Below, piece after piece: positions 37,279-46,609 of a stretch of 64,000 nucleotides of DNA (positions within the stretch are counted from its first letter, which is position 1; the number at the start of each line of letters is the position of its first letter). The stretch lies in contig NZ_RHIB01000001.1 of the NCBI RefSeq assembly GCF_003710255.1, positions 620,001 through 684,000 of the forward strand, in the 5' to 3' direction. Both the position numbers and the translations under genes were made by a program. The DNA comes from Alteribacter keqinensis (lineage in GTDB: Bacteria; Bacillota; Bacilli; Bacillales; Salisediminibacteriaceae). The notes under the pieces were generated by a model. That model did no database searches and was not told where the DNA came from. It saw only the letters and a list, made by a program, of their open reading frames with translations.

Positions 37279-38091
37279 ATGGAAAAAAAGCAACGACTCG
37301 ATATCCTACTGGTTGAAAAAGGGCTGATCGAGACACGTGAAAAAGCAAAGAGGACAATTATGGCCGGGCTTGTGTTTGCGGATGATGAACGGATTGACAA
37401 GCCCGGTACAAAAATAAAACCGGATTGTAAACTGGAAGTGAAAGGTCAGACCCTTCCCTACGTCAGCCGGGGAGGGCTGAAACTTGAAGGAGCCATTAAG
37501 GCTTTTGACCTTGATCTTGATGGAAAGACAGTCATTGATATTGGATCTTCTACTGGAGGATTCACTGATTGCGCTCTCCAAAATGGTGCCGTCAGGGTTT
37601 ATGCTGTTGATGTAGGCTACAATCAACTGGCCTGGAAACTGAGACAGGATGAACGGGTAATAGTTATGGAAAGAACCAATTTCCGTTATGCAAAGCCTGA
37701 AGATTTCCAGGAAGGACTGCCCCAATTTGCAACCATTGATGTCTCTTTTATCTCCCTGCGCCTGATTCTTCCACCGTTAAAAGAAATTCTTACCAGTGGA
37801 GGAGAAGGATCTGCCCTAATTAAGCCTCAGTTTGAAGCAGGCCGTGAAGAAGTAGGGAAAAACGGCATTATCCGTGATTCAAAAGTTCATGAGAAAGTTA
37901 TACAGGAAATTGTGACATATACTGAAAGTCTCGGCTTGGAAGTTCGGAATGTCATTCCATCTCCTATCCGAGGAGGGGAAGGAAACATTGAGTTCCTCAT
38001 GCATTTTAGGAAAACGGATGAGCGTTCCTCTTTTTATGGAGACATAAAAAATATTGTAGGTACAGCTCACCAGGAAAAAGCAAAACGTTAA
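37279..38091 (+). CDS. tlyA: TlyA family RNA 2'-O-methyltransferase/hemolysin-like
   Basis: 270 residues. N-terminal S4 RNA-binding domain (RLDILLVEKGLIETREKAKRTIMAGLV), then a FtsJ-like methyltransferase with the SAM motif VIDIGSSTGGFTDCALQNGA and ATIDVSFISLRLILPPL. The family methylates ribose of 16S/23S rRNA in mycobacteria; the role in Bacilli (yqxC) is less clear. Close to dxs (21 bases) and followed by a terminator before argR. Confidence 0.9.
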   Translation: MEKKQRLDILLVEKGLIETREKAKRTIMAGLVFADDERIDKPGTKIKPDCKLEVKGQTLPYVSRGGLKLEGAIKAFDLDLDGKTVIDIGSSTGGFTDCALQNGAVRVYAVDVGYNQLAWKLRQDERVIVMERTNFRYAKPEDFQEGLPQFATIDVSFISLRLILPPLKEILTSGGEGSALIKPQFEAGREEVGKNGIIRDSKVHEKVIQEIVTYTESLGLEVRNVIPSPIRGGEGNIEFLMHFRKTDERSSFYGDIKNIVGTAHQEKAKR

Positions 38092-38098
38092 TAAACAC

Positions 38099-38128
38099 CG
38101 GAGACATCGACCCTGTTGTCTCCTTTTT
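38099..38128 (+). terminator. Terminator of the dxs-tlyA unit
   Basis: GGAGACA/TGTCTCC with a 10-base loop and T5. Confidence 0.8.
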
Positions 38129-38261
38129 CTGTGTGGACCCGCCACCAGTTGTGCAAAGCGCTCATTTCAGATAAGATACATATAGAAGGTTATAACTATT
38201 AGCCGTTAAGTATATTCATTCAACAGTAAAAACGATGGACCGAAGTGACGGAGGAGAACGT

Positions 38262-38711
38262 ATGAATAAAGGACAGCGACATATTAAAATTCGTGAGATT
38301 ATTACTAATAATGAAGTGGAAACACAGGATGACCTGGTTGCTTTTCTGCGTAATGCGGGATTTAATGTAACACAGGCAACAGTAAGCCGTGATATTAAAG
38401 AGCTTCATCTTGTTAAAGTACCGATGATGGATGGGCGCTATAAGTACAGTCTTCCTGCTGATCAGAGGTTTAACCCTCTTCAAAAACTCAAGCGTGCCCT
38501 TATGGACAGCTTTGTCTCGATTGAGCACACGAACAATCTGATTGTAATGAAAACCATGCCCGGTAATGCCAATGCGGTAGGAGCACTTATCGATAATCTT
38601 GATTGGAACGAAGTACTAGGAACGATATGCGGTGACGATACAATTCTGATCATCTGCAGGCTGGAGACAGATACAGAACCTGTGAGCGAAAGATTTTTAG
38701 ACATGCTGTAG
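38262..38711 (+). CDS. argR: Arginine repressor ArgR/AhrC
   Basis: 149 residues, arginine-responsive regulator of arginine synthesis and breakdown. Winged helix in residues 1-70 ([32 protein letters not shown]) and C-terminal arginine-binding hexamer domain with [14 protein letters not shown]. Start ATG 38262 with GACGGAGGAGAACG. recN begins 20 bases on, as in B. subtilis. Confidence 0.96.
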   Translation: MNKGQRHIKIREIITNNEVETQDDLVAFLRNAGFNVTQATVSRDIKELHLVKVPMMDGRYKYSLPADQRFNPLQKLKRALMDSFVSIEHTNNLIVMKTMPGNANAVGALIDNLDWNEVLGTICGDDTILIICRLETDTEPVSERFLDML

Positions 38712-38731
38712 AATTTCCTAAAAGGACGTGA

Positions 38732-40438
38732 TTGTCGTTGTTAGTGGAACTATCCATAAAAAATTTCGCTATTATTGATCATGTTACAGTTCCTTTTGAA
38801 GAAGGGCTGACGGTGCTGACTGGTGAAACAGGAGCAGGCAAATCCATCATTATAGATGCAATCGGTCTTTTAATCGGAGGCAGAGGTTCTGTCGAGTTTG
38901 TAAGACACGGCAGTAAACGTGCTGAGATTGAAGGTCTCTTTTCTGTTTCTTCCTCTCATGACATTAATCCATTAATGCAGGATTTGGGAATTGAAGTTTC
39001 TGAAGACGATATGGTTGTTCTCAGAAGAGAAATTACGAGTCAGGGGAAGAGCATTTGCCGTATTAATGGGAAGCTTGTCACACTGGCGAGTTTGCGTCAG
39101 ATTGGACAGATGCTTGTTGATATTCACGGTCAGCATGAACACCAGCAGCTTTTGCAGGTGGACAAGCATTTATTTTTACTGGACCGCTATGCTGAGAGTA
39201 AGATCAAGGATGCGAAGGAAGAGTATAAAACCATTTATGACCGCTTTACTGACACAAAGAAAAATTACACCAAACTTTCGGCTAATGAACAGCAGCAGGC
39301 CCAGCGGCTTGATCTTATAAGATATCAGTTGCAGGAAATTGAAAATGCAGGGCTCATACCAAATGAAGATGATGAACTGCAGGCAGAAAAACAAAAGCTT
39401 GGAAACAGTGAGCAGCTGTACCAGCGTGTTCATGACAGCCACCAGGCCCTTTATGGTGAAAATAAAGGTTTGGAATGGGTAATGGTTGCTCTGAATCAGA
39501 TGGATGATGCTAAAGAGCTTGATCCAGAACTGAAAAATCTTCAGGAGACGATAGCAAGCTGCTATTATCTTTTGGAGGAGTCTTCTTTTTCTCTCCGTGA
39601 TTACGTTGAAAACATTGAATTTAATCCGGAACGCTTAAATGAAATCGAAGCAAGACTTAGTGAGGTTAACACACTCAAGCGTAAGTACGGTGAGAGTGTC
39701 AATACAATTCTTGAATACGCATCAAAAATAGAGGAAGAAGTTGAAACCCTTGAAAATAAAGATGAACACCTTCAAAAATGGGCAAATGAACTTGAAGCAC
39801 TGCAAAAAGACCTTGCTGTAGAAGCAAAGCATTTAACGGAAATAAGAAAGCAGCAGTCGGTTAAATTAACAAAGGATATTCAAAAAGAGCTGAAAGCTCT
39901 GTATATGGAGAAAACGAAGTTCGAAGTGATGTTTCATGAAGAGAAAGACAAGGCATTTACGAAGGACGGAGCCGACTATGTAGAGTTTATGGTTGCCACT
40001 AACCAGGGGGAGCCGCTTAAACCTCTTGTTAAAGTAGCTTCTGGTGGTGAGATATCACGTATTATTCTTGCCTTGAAAACGATTCTGGCCAGTCACGAGG
40101 GTGTGACGGCATTGATTTTTGACGAGGTGGATACAGGCGTCAGCGGCAGAGTTGCGCAGGCAATCGCAGAAAAGATTCACCATATATCAACCGGATCGCA
40201 GGTGCTTTGTATCACTCACCTTCCACAAGTGGCAGCCATGGCGGATACTCATCTGTTCATTGCTAAGGGTGAAAAAGAAGGCCGGGTAACTACAGAAGTT
40301 ACACCACTTGCGGAAAATGAAAAAGTAGAGGAAATCGGCCGGATGATTTCAGGTGTTGAAATTACAGAGCTCACCAGGCAGCATGCAGAAGAGCTGCTCG
40401 ATCAGGCTGAACAAACAAAAAAGAAACAGGTTTCTTAA
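38732..40438 (+). CDS. recN: DNA repair protein RecN
   Basis: SMC-like ATPase that acts early at double-strand breaks. 568 residues. Walker A LTGETGAGKSIIIDAIGL, a long coiled coil (about 150-370), signature KVASGGEISRIILALKTIL, and Walker B ALIFDEVDTGVSGR. The start is TTG 38732 with AAAGGA 5 bases upstream; the TTG at 38738 (LVELSIKNF) is also possible and matches the usual RecN N terminus better. Terminated by the hairpin at 40466. Confidence 0.96.
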   Translation: MSLLVELSIKNFAIIDHVTVPFEEGLTVLTGETGAGKSIIIDAIGLLIGGRGSVEFVRHGSKRAEIEGLFSVSSSHDINPLMQDLGIEVSEDDMVVLRREITSQGKSICRINGKLVTLASLRQIGQMLVDIHGQHEHQQLLQVDKHLFLLDRYAESKIKDAKEEYKTIYDRFTDTKKNYTKLSANEQQQAQRLDLIRYQLQEIENAGLIPNEDDELQAEKQKLGNSEQLYQRVHDSHQALYGENKGLEWVMVALNQMDDAKELDPELKNLQETIASCYYLLEESSFSLRDYVENIEFNPERLNEIEARLSEVNTLKRKYGESVNTILEYASKIEEEVETLENKDEHLQKWANELEALQKDLAVEAKHLTEIRKQQSVKLTKDIQKELKALYMEKTKFEVMFHEEKDKAFTKDGADYVEFMVATNQGEPLKPLVKVASGGEISRIILALKTILASHEGVTALIFDEVDTGVSGRVAQAIAEKIHHISTGSQVLCITHLPQVAAMADTHLFIAKGEKEGRVTTEVTPLAENEKVEEIGRMISGVEITELTRQHAEELLDQAEQTKKKQVS

Positions 40439-40465
40439 AGGAATTATCAATTATACTCATATAAG

Positions 40466-40507
40466 CGGTGAAGTGAAAGGAACATACCTTTTACTTCACC
40501 GTTTTTT
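40466..40507 (+). terminator. Terminator of recN
   Basis: CGGTGAAGTGAAAGG/CCTTTTACTTCACCG, 15-bp stem with one wobble, loop AACATA and T6. Confidence 0.9.
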
Positions 40508-40741
40508 ACTCAGTGTTGTTTCCATTTGCCCAGGCGCTTAAATGATCTCAGTTAATTAACGAAACCGGTGGTGGAAGAAGATAAACTAACATTTTTTGGC
40601 CATAACTCCGGGAATCCCGTAAATACAGGGTTCATAGGTGATTTTCTATATCTTCCTGTTATAAATGATCTTTTTCAAGGCTACATTATAGATACAGCCA
40701 TGATGGAGGTGCAGGTCGGGAGCGAGGAGAGTGAAAGCGAT

Positions 40742-42016
40742 TTGAAAAATGGAATGATAAAAAAAGCCGTTGGGGCATTTCTCCTTGTTTTGCTGTTCAG
40801 CGCTGCGTTTTATCCTCCTCTTCAACAATATGTTGACACGCCGGCAAATGTCTTATTATTTGAATCACAGGAATTTGCCGTAGACACTTCATTAGATGTA
40901 CTTGCGTCAGATGACTCGATTGACGTATTTTCTCAAGACGATCAAACCACATTAACAGGTGTAAAACCGGGTAACGGAAAAGTTCATTTGGGGGTGGCCG
41001 GATTTCCTTTAAAAGCGATGGATGTAACTGTCTTGCCTGAGAAGAAAATTATCCCAGGTGGCCAGTCCATCGGGGTCCGTGTTCACACGCAAGGCGTTCT
41101 CGTTGTTGGACATCATCTGATTGATACGGTAAATGGAGCGAAATCACCCGGTGAAAAAGCCGGGGTTGAAGTTGGAGATATGATAACCCGGATGAACGGT
41201 AAAGAAATTAAAGATATGAGTGAAATTACCGGAATTGTTCAAGCGTCCGGTAAGGAAGACAAACCAATTCAGCTTGAGGTGAAGCGTGGAGAAGAAACCC
41301 TTAAGCGGGAGCTCATGCCTTTAAAAGCGAAAGGTGAGCATTCATACCGTCTCGGACTTTATATCCGGGATTCAGCAGCAGGTGTAGGTACACTGACCTT
41401 TTACGATCCGGATTCCAAAAAGTACGGAGCGCTTGGTCACGTGATATCAGACATGGATACAAAAGAACCTATTCATGTGAATGACGGGGAAATTCTATCC
41501 TCGAGGGTAACATCCATTGAAAAAGGGCTCAATGGCGAGCCTGGTGAGAAGTTAGCCCGTTTTTCGAGTGAACGTAAAGTGCTGGGGGATATAAATAAAA
41601 ACAGTGCTTTCGGTATATTCGGAACGCTTAAAGAGCCAATTGCGAATGGCGGTTGGGATGAGCCAATGGAAATAGCGTTATCACATCAGGTAAAAGAAGG
41701 ACCAGCGGAGATTCTGACTGTAGTAAACGGGGAAGAAGTTAAGAAATTTGGAATTGAAGTTGTAAGCAGTACTGAGCAGAAATTTCCGGCAACTAAAGGA
41801 ATGGTTATTAAAGTAACGGATCCAGAACTCCTTGAAACAACTGGTGGGATTGTTCAAGGGATGAGTGGAAGCCCGATCATACAGGACAACAAAATAATCG
41901 GAGCTGTCACACATGTATTTGTAAATGATCCGACTTCCGGTTATGCATGCCATATTGAGTGGATGCTGCAGGAAGCCGGCGTAGATATATATCAAAACGA
42001 AGCTAAGGCGAGCTGA
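40742..42016 (+). CDS. spoIVB: SpoIVB peptidase (S55)
   Basis: Serine peptidase secreted by the forespore; it cleaves SpoIVFA and so starts sigma-K activation. About 424 residues from TTG 40742: N-terminal membrane segment ([19 protein letters not shown]), a PDZ-like domain ([19 protein letters not shown]), and the serine protease part with catalytic His in GALGHVISD and Ser in [13 protein letters not shown]. The longer frame reaches 40568; its extra N-terminus is not typical of SpoIVB. GAGGAG lies 12 bases before the chosen TTG; ATG 40754 is also possible. Terminator right after the stop. Confidence 0.93.
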   Translation: MKNGMIKKAVGAFLLVLLFSAAFYPPLQQYVDTPANVLLFESQEFAVDTSLDVLASDDSIDVFSQDDQTTLTGVKPGNGKVHLGVAGFPLKAMDVTVLPEKKIIPGGQSIGVRVHTQGVLVVGHHLIDTVNGAKSPGEKAGVEVGDMITRMNGKEIKDMSEITGIVQASGKEDKPIQLEVKRGEETLKRELMPLKAKGEHSYRLGLYIRDSAAGVGTLTFYDPDSKKYGALGHVISDMDTKEPIHVNDGEILSSRVTSIEKGLNGEPGEKLARFSSERKVLGDINKNSAFGIFGTLKEPIANGGWDEPMEIALSHQVKEGPAEILTVVNGEEVKKFGIEVVSSTEQKFPATKGMVIKVTDPELLETTGGIVQGMSGSPIIQDNKIIGAVTHVFVNDPTSGYACHIEWMLQEAGVDIYQNEAKAS

Positions 42017-42038
42017 TTAATCAGCCCGCCTTTTTTTT
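42005..42038. terminator. Bidirectional terminator, spoIVB and convergent gene
   Basis: Nested palindrome AAGGCG.GCTGATTAATCAGC.CGCCTT followed by T8 on the plus strand; the spoIVB stop lies inside. The convergent membrane gene's stop (42037) is in the T run. Confidence 0.85.
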
Positions 42039-42510
42039 ACTTCATTTTCTTTTCAATCGTCACCTGAAATGTAGTGATTAAAACAAGTGGGATCAACAGC
42101 ACAAGAAGAACCGGGAGCTGGGGAAAAACCGATATCATAAGCGGATAGGCGGTCATCACTGCTGCAACTATTGATACGGTCAGCCACATAGCAATATATA
42201 CATTTTTACATGCTATTCGTATGACCTGTTCCTCTCTTTCATCAGCAGAAAACAGTTCTCCTGGAATAAGTAAGTGTTTCAGTGACCGTTTACCTTTTGG
42301 TAAAAGTTTTGAAAACACGAAGGGAACAATGAAACCCAGGGCTAATAAAGCAATCATAGGCATTAGATTCATTTTCATAACCCAGGGGGGCTCAGGACTC
42401 TCGGCGATACCCGCAAGCTGCTGACTCGCATTTAACAACTCAAACATTCCCCAGCCAAACAGCGCTAACAAGACTAAATTAAACAAGTAGGTTACGCGTG
42501 CAATTTTCAT
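42037..42510 (-). CDS. Membrane protein paired with a small repressor
   Basis: 157 residues with four hydrophobic segments (TYLFNLVLLALFGWGMFEL, LMPMIALLALGFIVPFVF, MWLTVSIVAAVMTAYPL, LPVLLVLLIPLVLITTF). It has the size and four-helix layout of DUF2178-type partners of small HTH regulators. ATG 42510 with an AAAGGATGGGATGAAGG site; the start overlaps the regulator gene's stop by 4 bases, so both are cotranslated. Function unknown; such pairs often sense membrane state, but that is inference. Confidence 0.7.
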   Translation of the reverse strand: MKIARVTYLFNLVLLALFGWGMFELLNASQQLAGIAESPEPPWVMKMNLMPMIALLALGFIVPFVFSKLLPKGKRSLKHLLIPGELFSADEREEQVIRIACKNVYIAMWLTVSIVAAVMTAYPLMISVFPQLPVLLVLLIPLVLITTFQVTIEKKMK

Positions 42511-42728
42511 CCTTCATCCCATCCTTTCTTAATTGAAAATACCTCCTCCAGGTTCATGCAGAATACATCACTGATCTTTAGTGCAAGGAGTACTGAAGGC
42601 AGGTAATCTCCTTTTTCAATGGCTGCAATTGTTTGCCTTGTTACTCCGGCATCGTCAGCAAGAGCTTGCTGGGTCAGTCTTTTCCTTGCGCGAAGCTCTT
42701 TAACACGGTTGTAGAGTTTTTCTTCCAT
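42507..42728 (-). CDS. Small Xre/HTH_3 transcriptional regulator
   Basis: 73 residues, a single helix-turn-helix domain: RVKELRARKRLTQQALADDAGVTRQTIAAIEKGDYLPSVLLALKISDVF. Closely resembles the YozG/YvaO-like stand-alone HTH regulators that repress their own two-gene operon. A TTTACA/TACAAT promoter with a 17-base spacer lies upstream on the minus strand. Confidence 0.85.
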   Translation of the reverse strand: MEEKLYNRVKELRARKRLTQQALADDAGVTRQTIAAIEKGDYLPSVLLALKISDVFCMNLEEVFSIKKGWDEG

Positions 42729-42762
42729 CCGGCATCCCTTCCATCATTTTCTAATTGTTTCC

Positions 42763-42791
42763 ATTGTATACTATGTTTAACTTAATGTAAA
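42763..42791 (-). promoter_or_regulatory. Sigma-A-type promoter of the HTH gene pair
   Basis: On the minus strand TTTACA (42791-42786), 17 bases, TACAAT (42768-42763). The sequence around it has ATGTTTAA ... TTAACAT (42773-42805 on the plus strand), a possible operator for the encoded repressor. Confidence 0.55.
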
Positions 42792-42856
42792 GAGTACTTA
42801 ACATTTTTTCGGTGGGAATACCTTAAAACGAAATATGTTACAATGAATAGAGATTT

Positions 42857-42995
42857 TTCGACAAACATTCAAGAATAAACAGTGTTTTAATCGAATATAG
42901 TCGAAAACAAGAGTATAAGCTTAAAAACGAGAGAAAAGATAAGTTTTTTTAGAAAAAATAAGAAATCAAAAGGAATTGGGTTCTGTTTGTCGAAT
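42857..42995 (+). promoter_or_regulatory. spo0A control region: 0A boxes and sigma-H promoter
   Basis: Spo0A boxes: TTCGACAAA at 42857-42865 (reverse of TTTGTCGAA), a weaker AGTCGAA at 42899-42905, and TTGTCGAA at 42987-42994. AGGAATT (42971-42977) and CGAAT (42991-42995), 13 bases apart, fit the sigma-H pattern, and the third box overlaps its -10. This mirrors the Ps promoter of B. subtilis spo0A, with autoregulation by phosphorylated Spo0A. Confidence 0.75.
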
Positions 42996-43039
42996 CTATA
43001 TTCAAATGAACCGAAATTGTAATGGGGAGGAAAAACATC

Positions 43040-43831
43040 GTGCAAAATGTAAAAGTGTGTGTAGCGGATGACAATCGTGAACTGGTCATGTTACTAGAAG
43101 AATATATTGACTCTCAGGAAGACATGGAAGTAATCGGGAAGGCTTATAATGGACAGGAATGTTTGGATCTGGTCGAGGAAGCTGAGCCGGACGTTCTTAT
43201 TTTAGATATTATCATGCCTCATTTGGATGGACTGGCAGTTCTCGATAAGATGAACAATCTAAAGCTTTCCAAAAGACCGAACATCATAATGCTTACCGCT
43301 TTCGGACAGGAGGACGTTACTAAAAAAGCTGTGGAATTAGGGGCATCATATTATATACTAAAGCCGTTTGACATGGATACACTTATTGGTAAAATCCGTG
43401 ATGTGAGTGGAAATGCTTCCAGCTACGTGAAGAAGTCTTCAGGCAGTATGCAAGGGATGAGGAAGGAAAACAAGCCCATGAATCTGGATGCCAGTATTAC
43501 CAGCATTATTCATGAAATCGGTGTTCCTGCTCATATTAAAGGGTATATGTATCTTAGGGAAGCAATTACGATGGTATACAATGACATCGAACTTCTCGGT
43601 TCCATTACGAAAGTACTTTATCCCGACATTGCAAAAAAATTCAATACGACAGCAAGCCGTGTAGAACGTGCCATCCGCCATGCAATTGAAGTAGCATGGA
43701 GCCGGGGTAATATTGAATCAATCTCCAAAATGTTCGGCTACACAGTCAGTGTAAGCAAGGCAAAACCAACAAATTCTGAATTTATCGCAATGGTTGCTGA
43801 TAAACTCCGAATCGAACACAAAGTCAGCTGA
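43040..43831 (+). CDS. spo0A: Master sporulation response regulator Spo0A
   Basis: 263 residues from GTG 43040 ([22 protein letters not shown]); GGGGAGG lies upstream and the ATG at 43022 has no site. Receiver domain with Asp10/Asp11 and phospho-acceptor Asp56 in [12 protein letters not shown]; Lys in [10 protein letters not shown]. Output domain: [25 protein letters not shown], recognition helix region [18 protein letters not shown]. Initiates sporulation when phosphorylated. spoIVB lies upstream, separated here by the HTH gene pair. Terminator after the stop. Confidence 0.98.
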   Translation: MQNVKVCVADDNRELVMLLEEYIDSQEDMEVIGKAYNGQECLDLVEEAEPDVLILDIIMPHLDGLAVLDKMNNLKLSKRPNIIMLTAFGQEDVTKKAVELGASYYILKPFDMDTLIGKIRDVSGNASSYVKKSSGSMQGMRKENKPMNLDASITSIIHEIGVPAHIKGYMYLREAITMVYNDIELLGSITKVLYPDIAKKFNTTASRVERAIRHAIEVAWSRGNIESISKMFGYTVSVSKAKPTNSEFIAMVADKLRIEHKVS

Positions 43832-43854
43832 TAGCCAACATGCAGAAATGGCAG

Positions 43855-43897
43855 AAAGAACGATCAAGGGGCCACACCTCCGGATCGTTCTTTTTTT
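43855..43897 (+). terminator. Terminator of spo0A
   Basis: AAAGAACGATC/GATCGTTCTTT, 11-bp stem, 17-base loop, T run. Confidence 0.88.
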
Positions 43898-43979
43898 ATT
43901 TTCCAAAATCAAGGTTTGAGTGAAAAGAAGTACTTACGTACATACTAACCGTAATTCTCATTTACAGGAGGACATGGCC

Positions 43980-45080
43980 ATGAATGGACCTGTCATCGTC
44001 GGGGCCGGATACTACGGTGAAAAAACGAAAGATCTGGTAAGGAATATGCCTGATCGTTCCATTGCCCTTATCAATCATAAGGATATTGACCTTGTTGCAG
44101 CCGAATCTCTTATTAAAAAAGAAGTTAAAGCAATTGTCAATGCTGGAGAATCCATGTCCGGCACTTTTTATCATGAGGGTGTGAAGCTGTTATTGGAACA
44201 CCACATTCCCGTCTATGACCTTAAAACGTCTTCGAGGGATCTCGAATATTCCGGAATTGAAATCATGATTACAGACAGAGAGATTTTCAGGAAAATAAAA
44301 GGTCAGTGGACCAGGGCAGGTGAAATCTCGAAGTGGGATTCCACAAAGCTTATGGTGCGTATAGCTGAAAGTTATGACAGACAGATGCACACTTTTACTG
44401 CATTTATGGAAAACAGTTTAACCTTTGCCCAAAATGAACTACCACTGTTTATCAAAAGTGTGGAATCCCTTGAGGCAATTCCCGAGCTGGAGGGGAAGCG
44501 TGTTATCGTGGTGGCAAGAGGTCCGGGTTATATGAAAGACCTTCTTTACTGGCAGGATATGATAAGAACTCCGAAAACAGTCATTCTTGCAGTGGATGGA
44601 GCGGCTGAAGGGGTTTTGGGTGCCGGAGCAGTGCCGGATTTTGTAATCGGTGATATGGATTCCGTTCCTGACGACATTCTTACTCTTTCATCCACGTTTA
44701 TTGCTCATGCTTATATGAGTGGTGAAAGTCCTGGCTACCTCCGTCTTAAAAAGGCTGGTAAAACTTCAAGTACCTGCAGGTTTCCCGGTGTCAGTGAAGA
44801 CCTGGCTATTGTTCTTGCAGGTAAATCAGGTGCTGAGCATATCTATACAATAGGCTGTAGAACGGGCTATCTGGAAATGCTTGAAAAAAACCGGCCCGGT
44901 ATGGGTTCCACCCTTCTGACAAGGTCTTTTCTTGGTGATAAAGTAAGTGATATTAAAGCATCTCATAAGTTTCTTACTTCTGTAGGTCCTTTCTACTCGG
45001 GAGGTAAAAGAAAAAGCATACACCGGCTTCTTGAAGAAAAGCTGGAGTGGGAAGGTGAGGGGGGGGAAGGGCGTAGATGA
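43980..45080 (+). CDS. SteA-like protein (TPP-kinase-like fold)
   Basis: 366 residues from ATG 43980 (AGGAGG 8 bases upstream; the ATG at 43974 is closer). Matches the cytokinetic-ring-protein SteA type: GPVIVGAGYYGEKTKDLV, INAGESMSGTF-like VNAGESMSGTFYHEGVKLL, and the thiamine-pyrophosphokinase-like core VILAVDGAAEGVLGAGAVP and FVIGDMDSVPDD. Actinobacterial SteA is tied to septal wall work and has C-terminal membrane segments; no such segment is visible here, the end being Lys/Glu-rich (LLEEKLEWEGEGGEGRR). It heads a three-gene operon with a glycosyltransferase and an MraY-like protein. The cell-envelope role is inference. Confidence 0.78.
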   Translation: MNGPVIVGAGYYGEKTKDLVRNMPDRSIALINHKDIDLVAAESLIKKEVKAIVNAGESMSGTFYHEGVKLLLEHHIPVYDLKTSSRDLEYSGIEIMITDREIFRKIKGQWTRAGEISKWDSTKLMVRIAESYDRQMHTFTAFMENSLTFAQNELPLFIKSVESLEAIPELEGKRVIVVARGPGYMKDLLYWQDMIRTPKTVILAVDGAAEGVLGAGAVPDFVIGDMDSVPDDILTLSSTFIAHAYMSGESPGYLRLKKAGKTSSTCRFPGVSEDLAIVLAGKSGAEHIYTIGCRTGYLEMLEKNRPGMGSTLLTRSFLGDKVSDIKASHKFLTSVGPFYSGGKRKSIHRLLEEKLEWEGEGGEGRR

Positions 45081-45757
45081 AAGTTGATGTAGTAATTCCT
45101 GCTTATAACGAAGAAAAAAATATCGGAGAAACCCTCAGTGCCCTTCGCAATGAGGATTGGGTCAGCAGGATACTGGTCATTGATGATGGAAGTACTGATA
45201 AAACTTCCAGAATTGCATTCGACTACACGGATTATGTGTACCGTTTCCATGTTAATCAAGGAAAAGCGCAGGCTGCAATAACAGGGTTAAAACAAACGAA
45301 GAGTGATTATGTAATGCTGTTGGATGCTGATTTAAAAAGCACTGCAAAACATGCATTCAATCTTTTACGTCCCTTAAAAATGAACGAGGCTGATGTAACG
45401 GTGGCGATGTTACCTCCTGATTCAGCAAACAAAGGTTTCGGGTTTATGAAGAGACGGGCACAAAGAGTCCTTGAACGGCGATTTCAAGTACACATGACAA
45501 GCCCTTTATCAGGACAGAGGGCTTTTCACAGAAGGTGGCTGAAGAGTCTTTCTGAAGATGTGAGACACAGCAGATACGGCTTTGAAATGGCATGCAATCT
45601 TGATCTTCTTAAAAACGGAGCTGTCATCAAAGAAGTACCTGTAAAAATGGAACATCATGCCTACGGTAAAACCGTGCGGGGAATGATTCACAGGGCAAGA
45701 CAATGGTATGAAATGGAGCGTATTTTATGGCATCGTACCTCTGGAAACCTATATTAA
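45077..45757 (+). CDS. Family 2 glycosyltransferase
   Basis: 226 residues. N-terminal GT-A fold: VDVVIPAYNEEKNIGETLSAL, VIDDGSTDKTSR, NQGKAQA, and LLDADLKS (DxD-like metal site). GQRAFHRRWLKSL resembles the acceptor segment of dolichol-phosphate mannose synthase-type enzymes. There are no membrane helices. ATGA overlap with the steA gene; its end overlaps the next gene by 31 bases. Likely uses a nucleotide sugar and a lipid acceptor; unknown specificity. Confidence 0.85.
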   Translation: MKVDVVIPAYNEEKNIGETLSALRNEDWVSRILVIDDGSTDKTSRIAFDYTDYVYRFHVNQGKAQAAITGLKQTKSDYVMLLDADLKSTAKHAFNLLRPLKMNEADVTVAMLPPDSANKGFGFMKRRAQRVLERRFQVHMTSPLSGQRAFHRRWLKSLSEDVRHSRYGFEMACNLDLLKNGAVIKEVPVKMEHHAYGKTVRGMIHRARQWYEMERILWHRTSGNLY

Positions 45758-46533
45758 TCCTTATCTTCTACAGTGTAACGAGGCGCATGTTCATAAATAA
45801 TAAATGGACTGTACCAAATGTCCGTCAAAAGAATGTGCCCTACAATTTCGGCATGGTATTTTTACTCTGGGTAACATTGGAGATTGTTCAGCCCGGGCTT
45901 ACTTCCATAAACATGCCTGACTACTGTTTTCTCTTCGCCACCTGGATGATCGGCTGGGTCGATGACCGTTTCGGCAAGGCATACCCAAAAGGAATTAAGG
46001 GTCATGTTCAATATTGTTTCATGAATCGTACAGTGACGACGGGTCTTATAAAAGCAGGCGGAGGCGCTGTAATTGCCGGCCTTTATTTATCAATGCTGTA
46101 CAGAGGGGAGAGCATTACCCAGCTCGAGGCCCTTTTTTATCTTCCACTCGTAACCTTGCTTCCCCATGTCGTAAACCTCCTTGACACCCGTCCTTTAAGA
46201 GTGATGAAAGCAGCCACACTGATGATAATGGCAGTTATCGTTGTTTCGGCAGGGTTTCCGCAAATAAGCGGACTGGGTATTCTCCTCCTGTTATGGGCCA
46301 GGGAAGAAGCTGGAGAGAAGACGATGCTCGGCGATAACGGTGCAATGCTCGTCGGTGCCTACCTGACTATTGCCATTATGCATACAGGCAGTGACGGATT
46401 TGTTTTTATCTCAACGATGGTGTGCGGATGCCTTACATTAATTGCTGAGAAGTACTCCATAAGCAAGCTGATCATGAATACCAGAATGTTAAGTGTTATC
46501 GATCTTTTTGGGCAAAAAAGATCCACTTCGTAA
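45727..46533 (+). CDS. MraY/WecA-like membrane protein
   Basis: 268 residues, mostly hydrophobic with about eight or nine segments. Three motifs resemble polyprenyl-phosphate phosphosugar transferases: FATWMIGWVDDRFGKAYPKGIKGH (about residue 75), VVNLLDTRPLRVMKA (about 152), and TMLGDNGAMLVGAYL (about 200). Arrangement D-D...D.RP...GDNGA mirrors WecA/MraY, although the match is loose. Start ATG 45727 lies within the glycosyltransferase gene (31-base overlap), with TGGAGCG upstream. Likely partner of the GT2 in lipid-linked sugar synthesis; inference. Confidence 0.72.
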   Translation: MASYLWKPILILIFYSVTRRMFINNKWTVPNVRQKNVPYNFGMVFLLWVTLEIVQPGLTSINMPDYCFLFATWMIGWVDDRFGKAYPKGIKGHVQYCFMNRTVTTGLIKAGGGAVIAGLYLSMLYRGESITQLEALFYLPLVTLLPHVVNLLDTRPLRVMKAATLMIMAVIVVSAGFPQISGLGILLLLWAREEAGEKTMLGDNGAMLVGAYLTIAIMHTGSDGFVFISTMVCGCLTLIAEKYSISKLIMNTRMLSVIDLFGQKRSTS

Positions 46534-46535
46534 TA

Positions 46536-46580
46536 AAGACGGCGGCTCATGAAGTGGCATTGATCCCTTGTGAGTCCTGC
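46536..46580 (+). terminator. Weak terminator-like hairpin after the steA operon
   Basis: GACGGCGGCTCA and TGAGTCCTGCGTT pair imperfectly and precede T5. Weak evidence. Confidence 0.35.
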
Positions 46581-46609
46581 GTTTTTGTAAAATAGACTCA
46601 AAAACGTTA

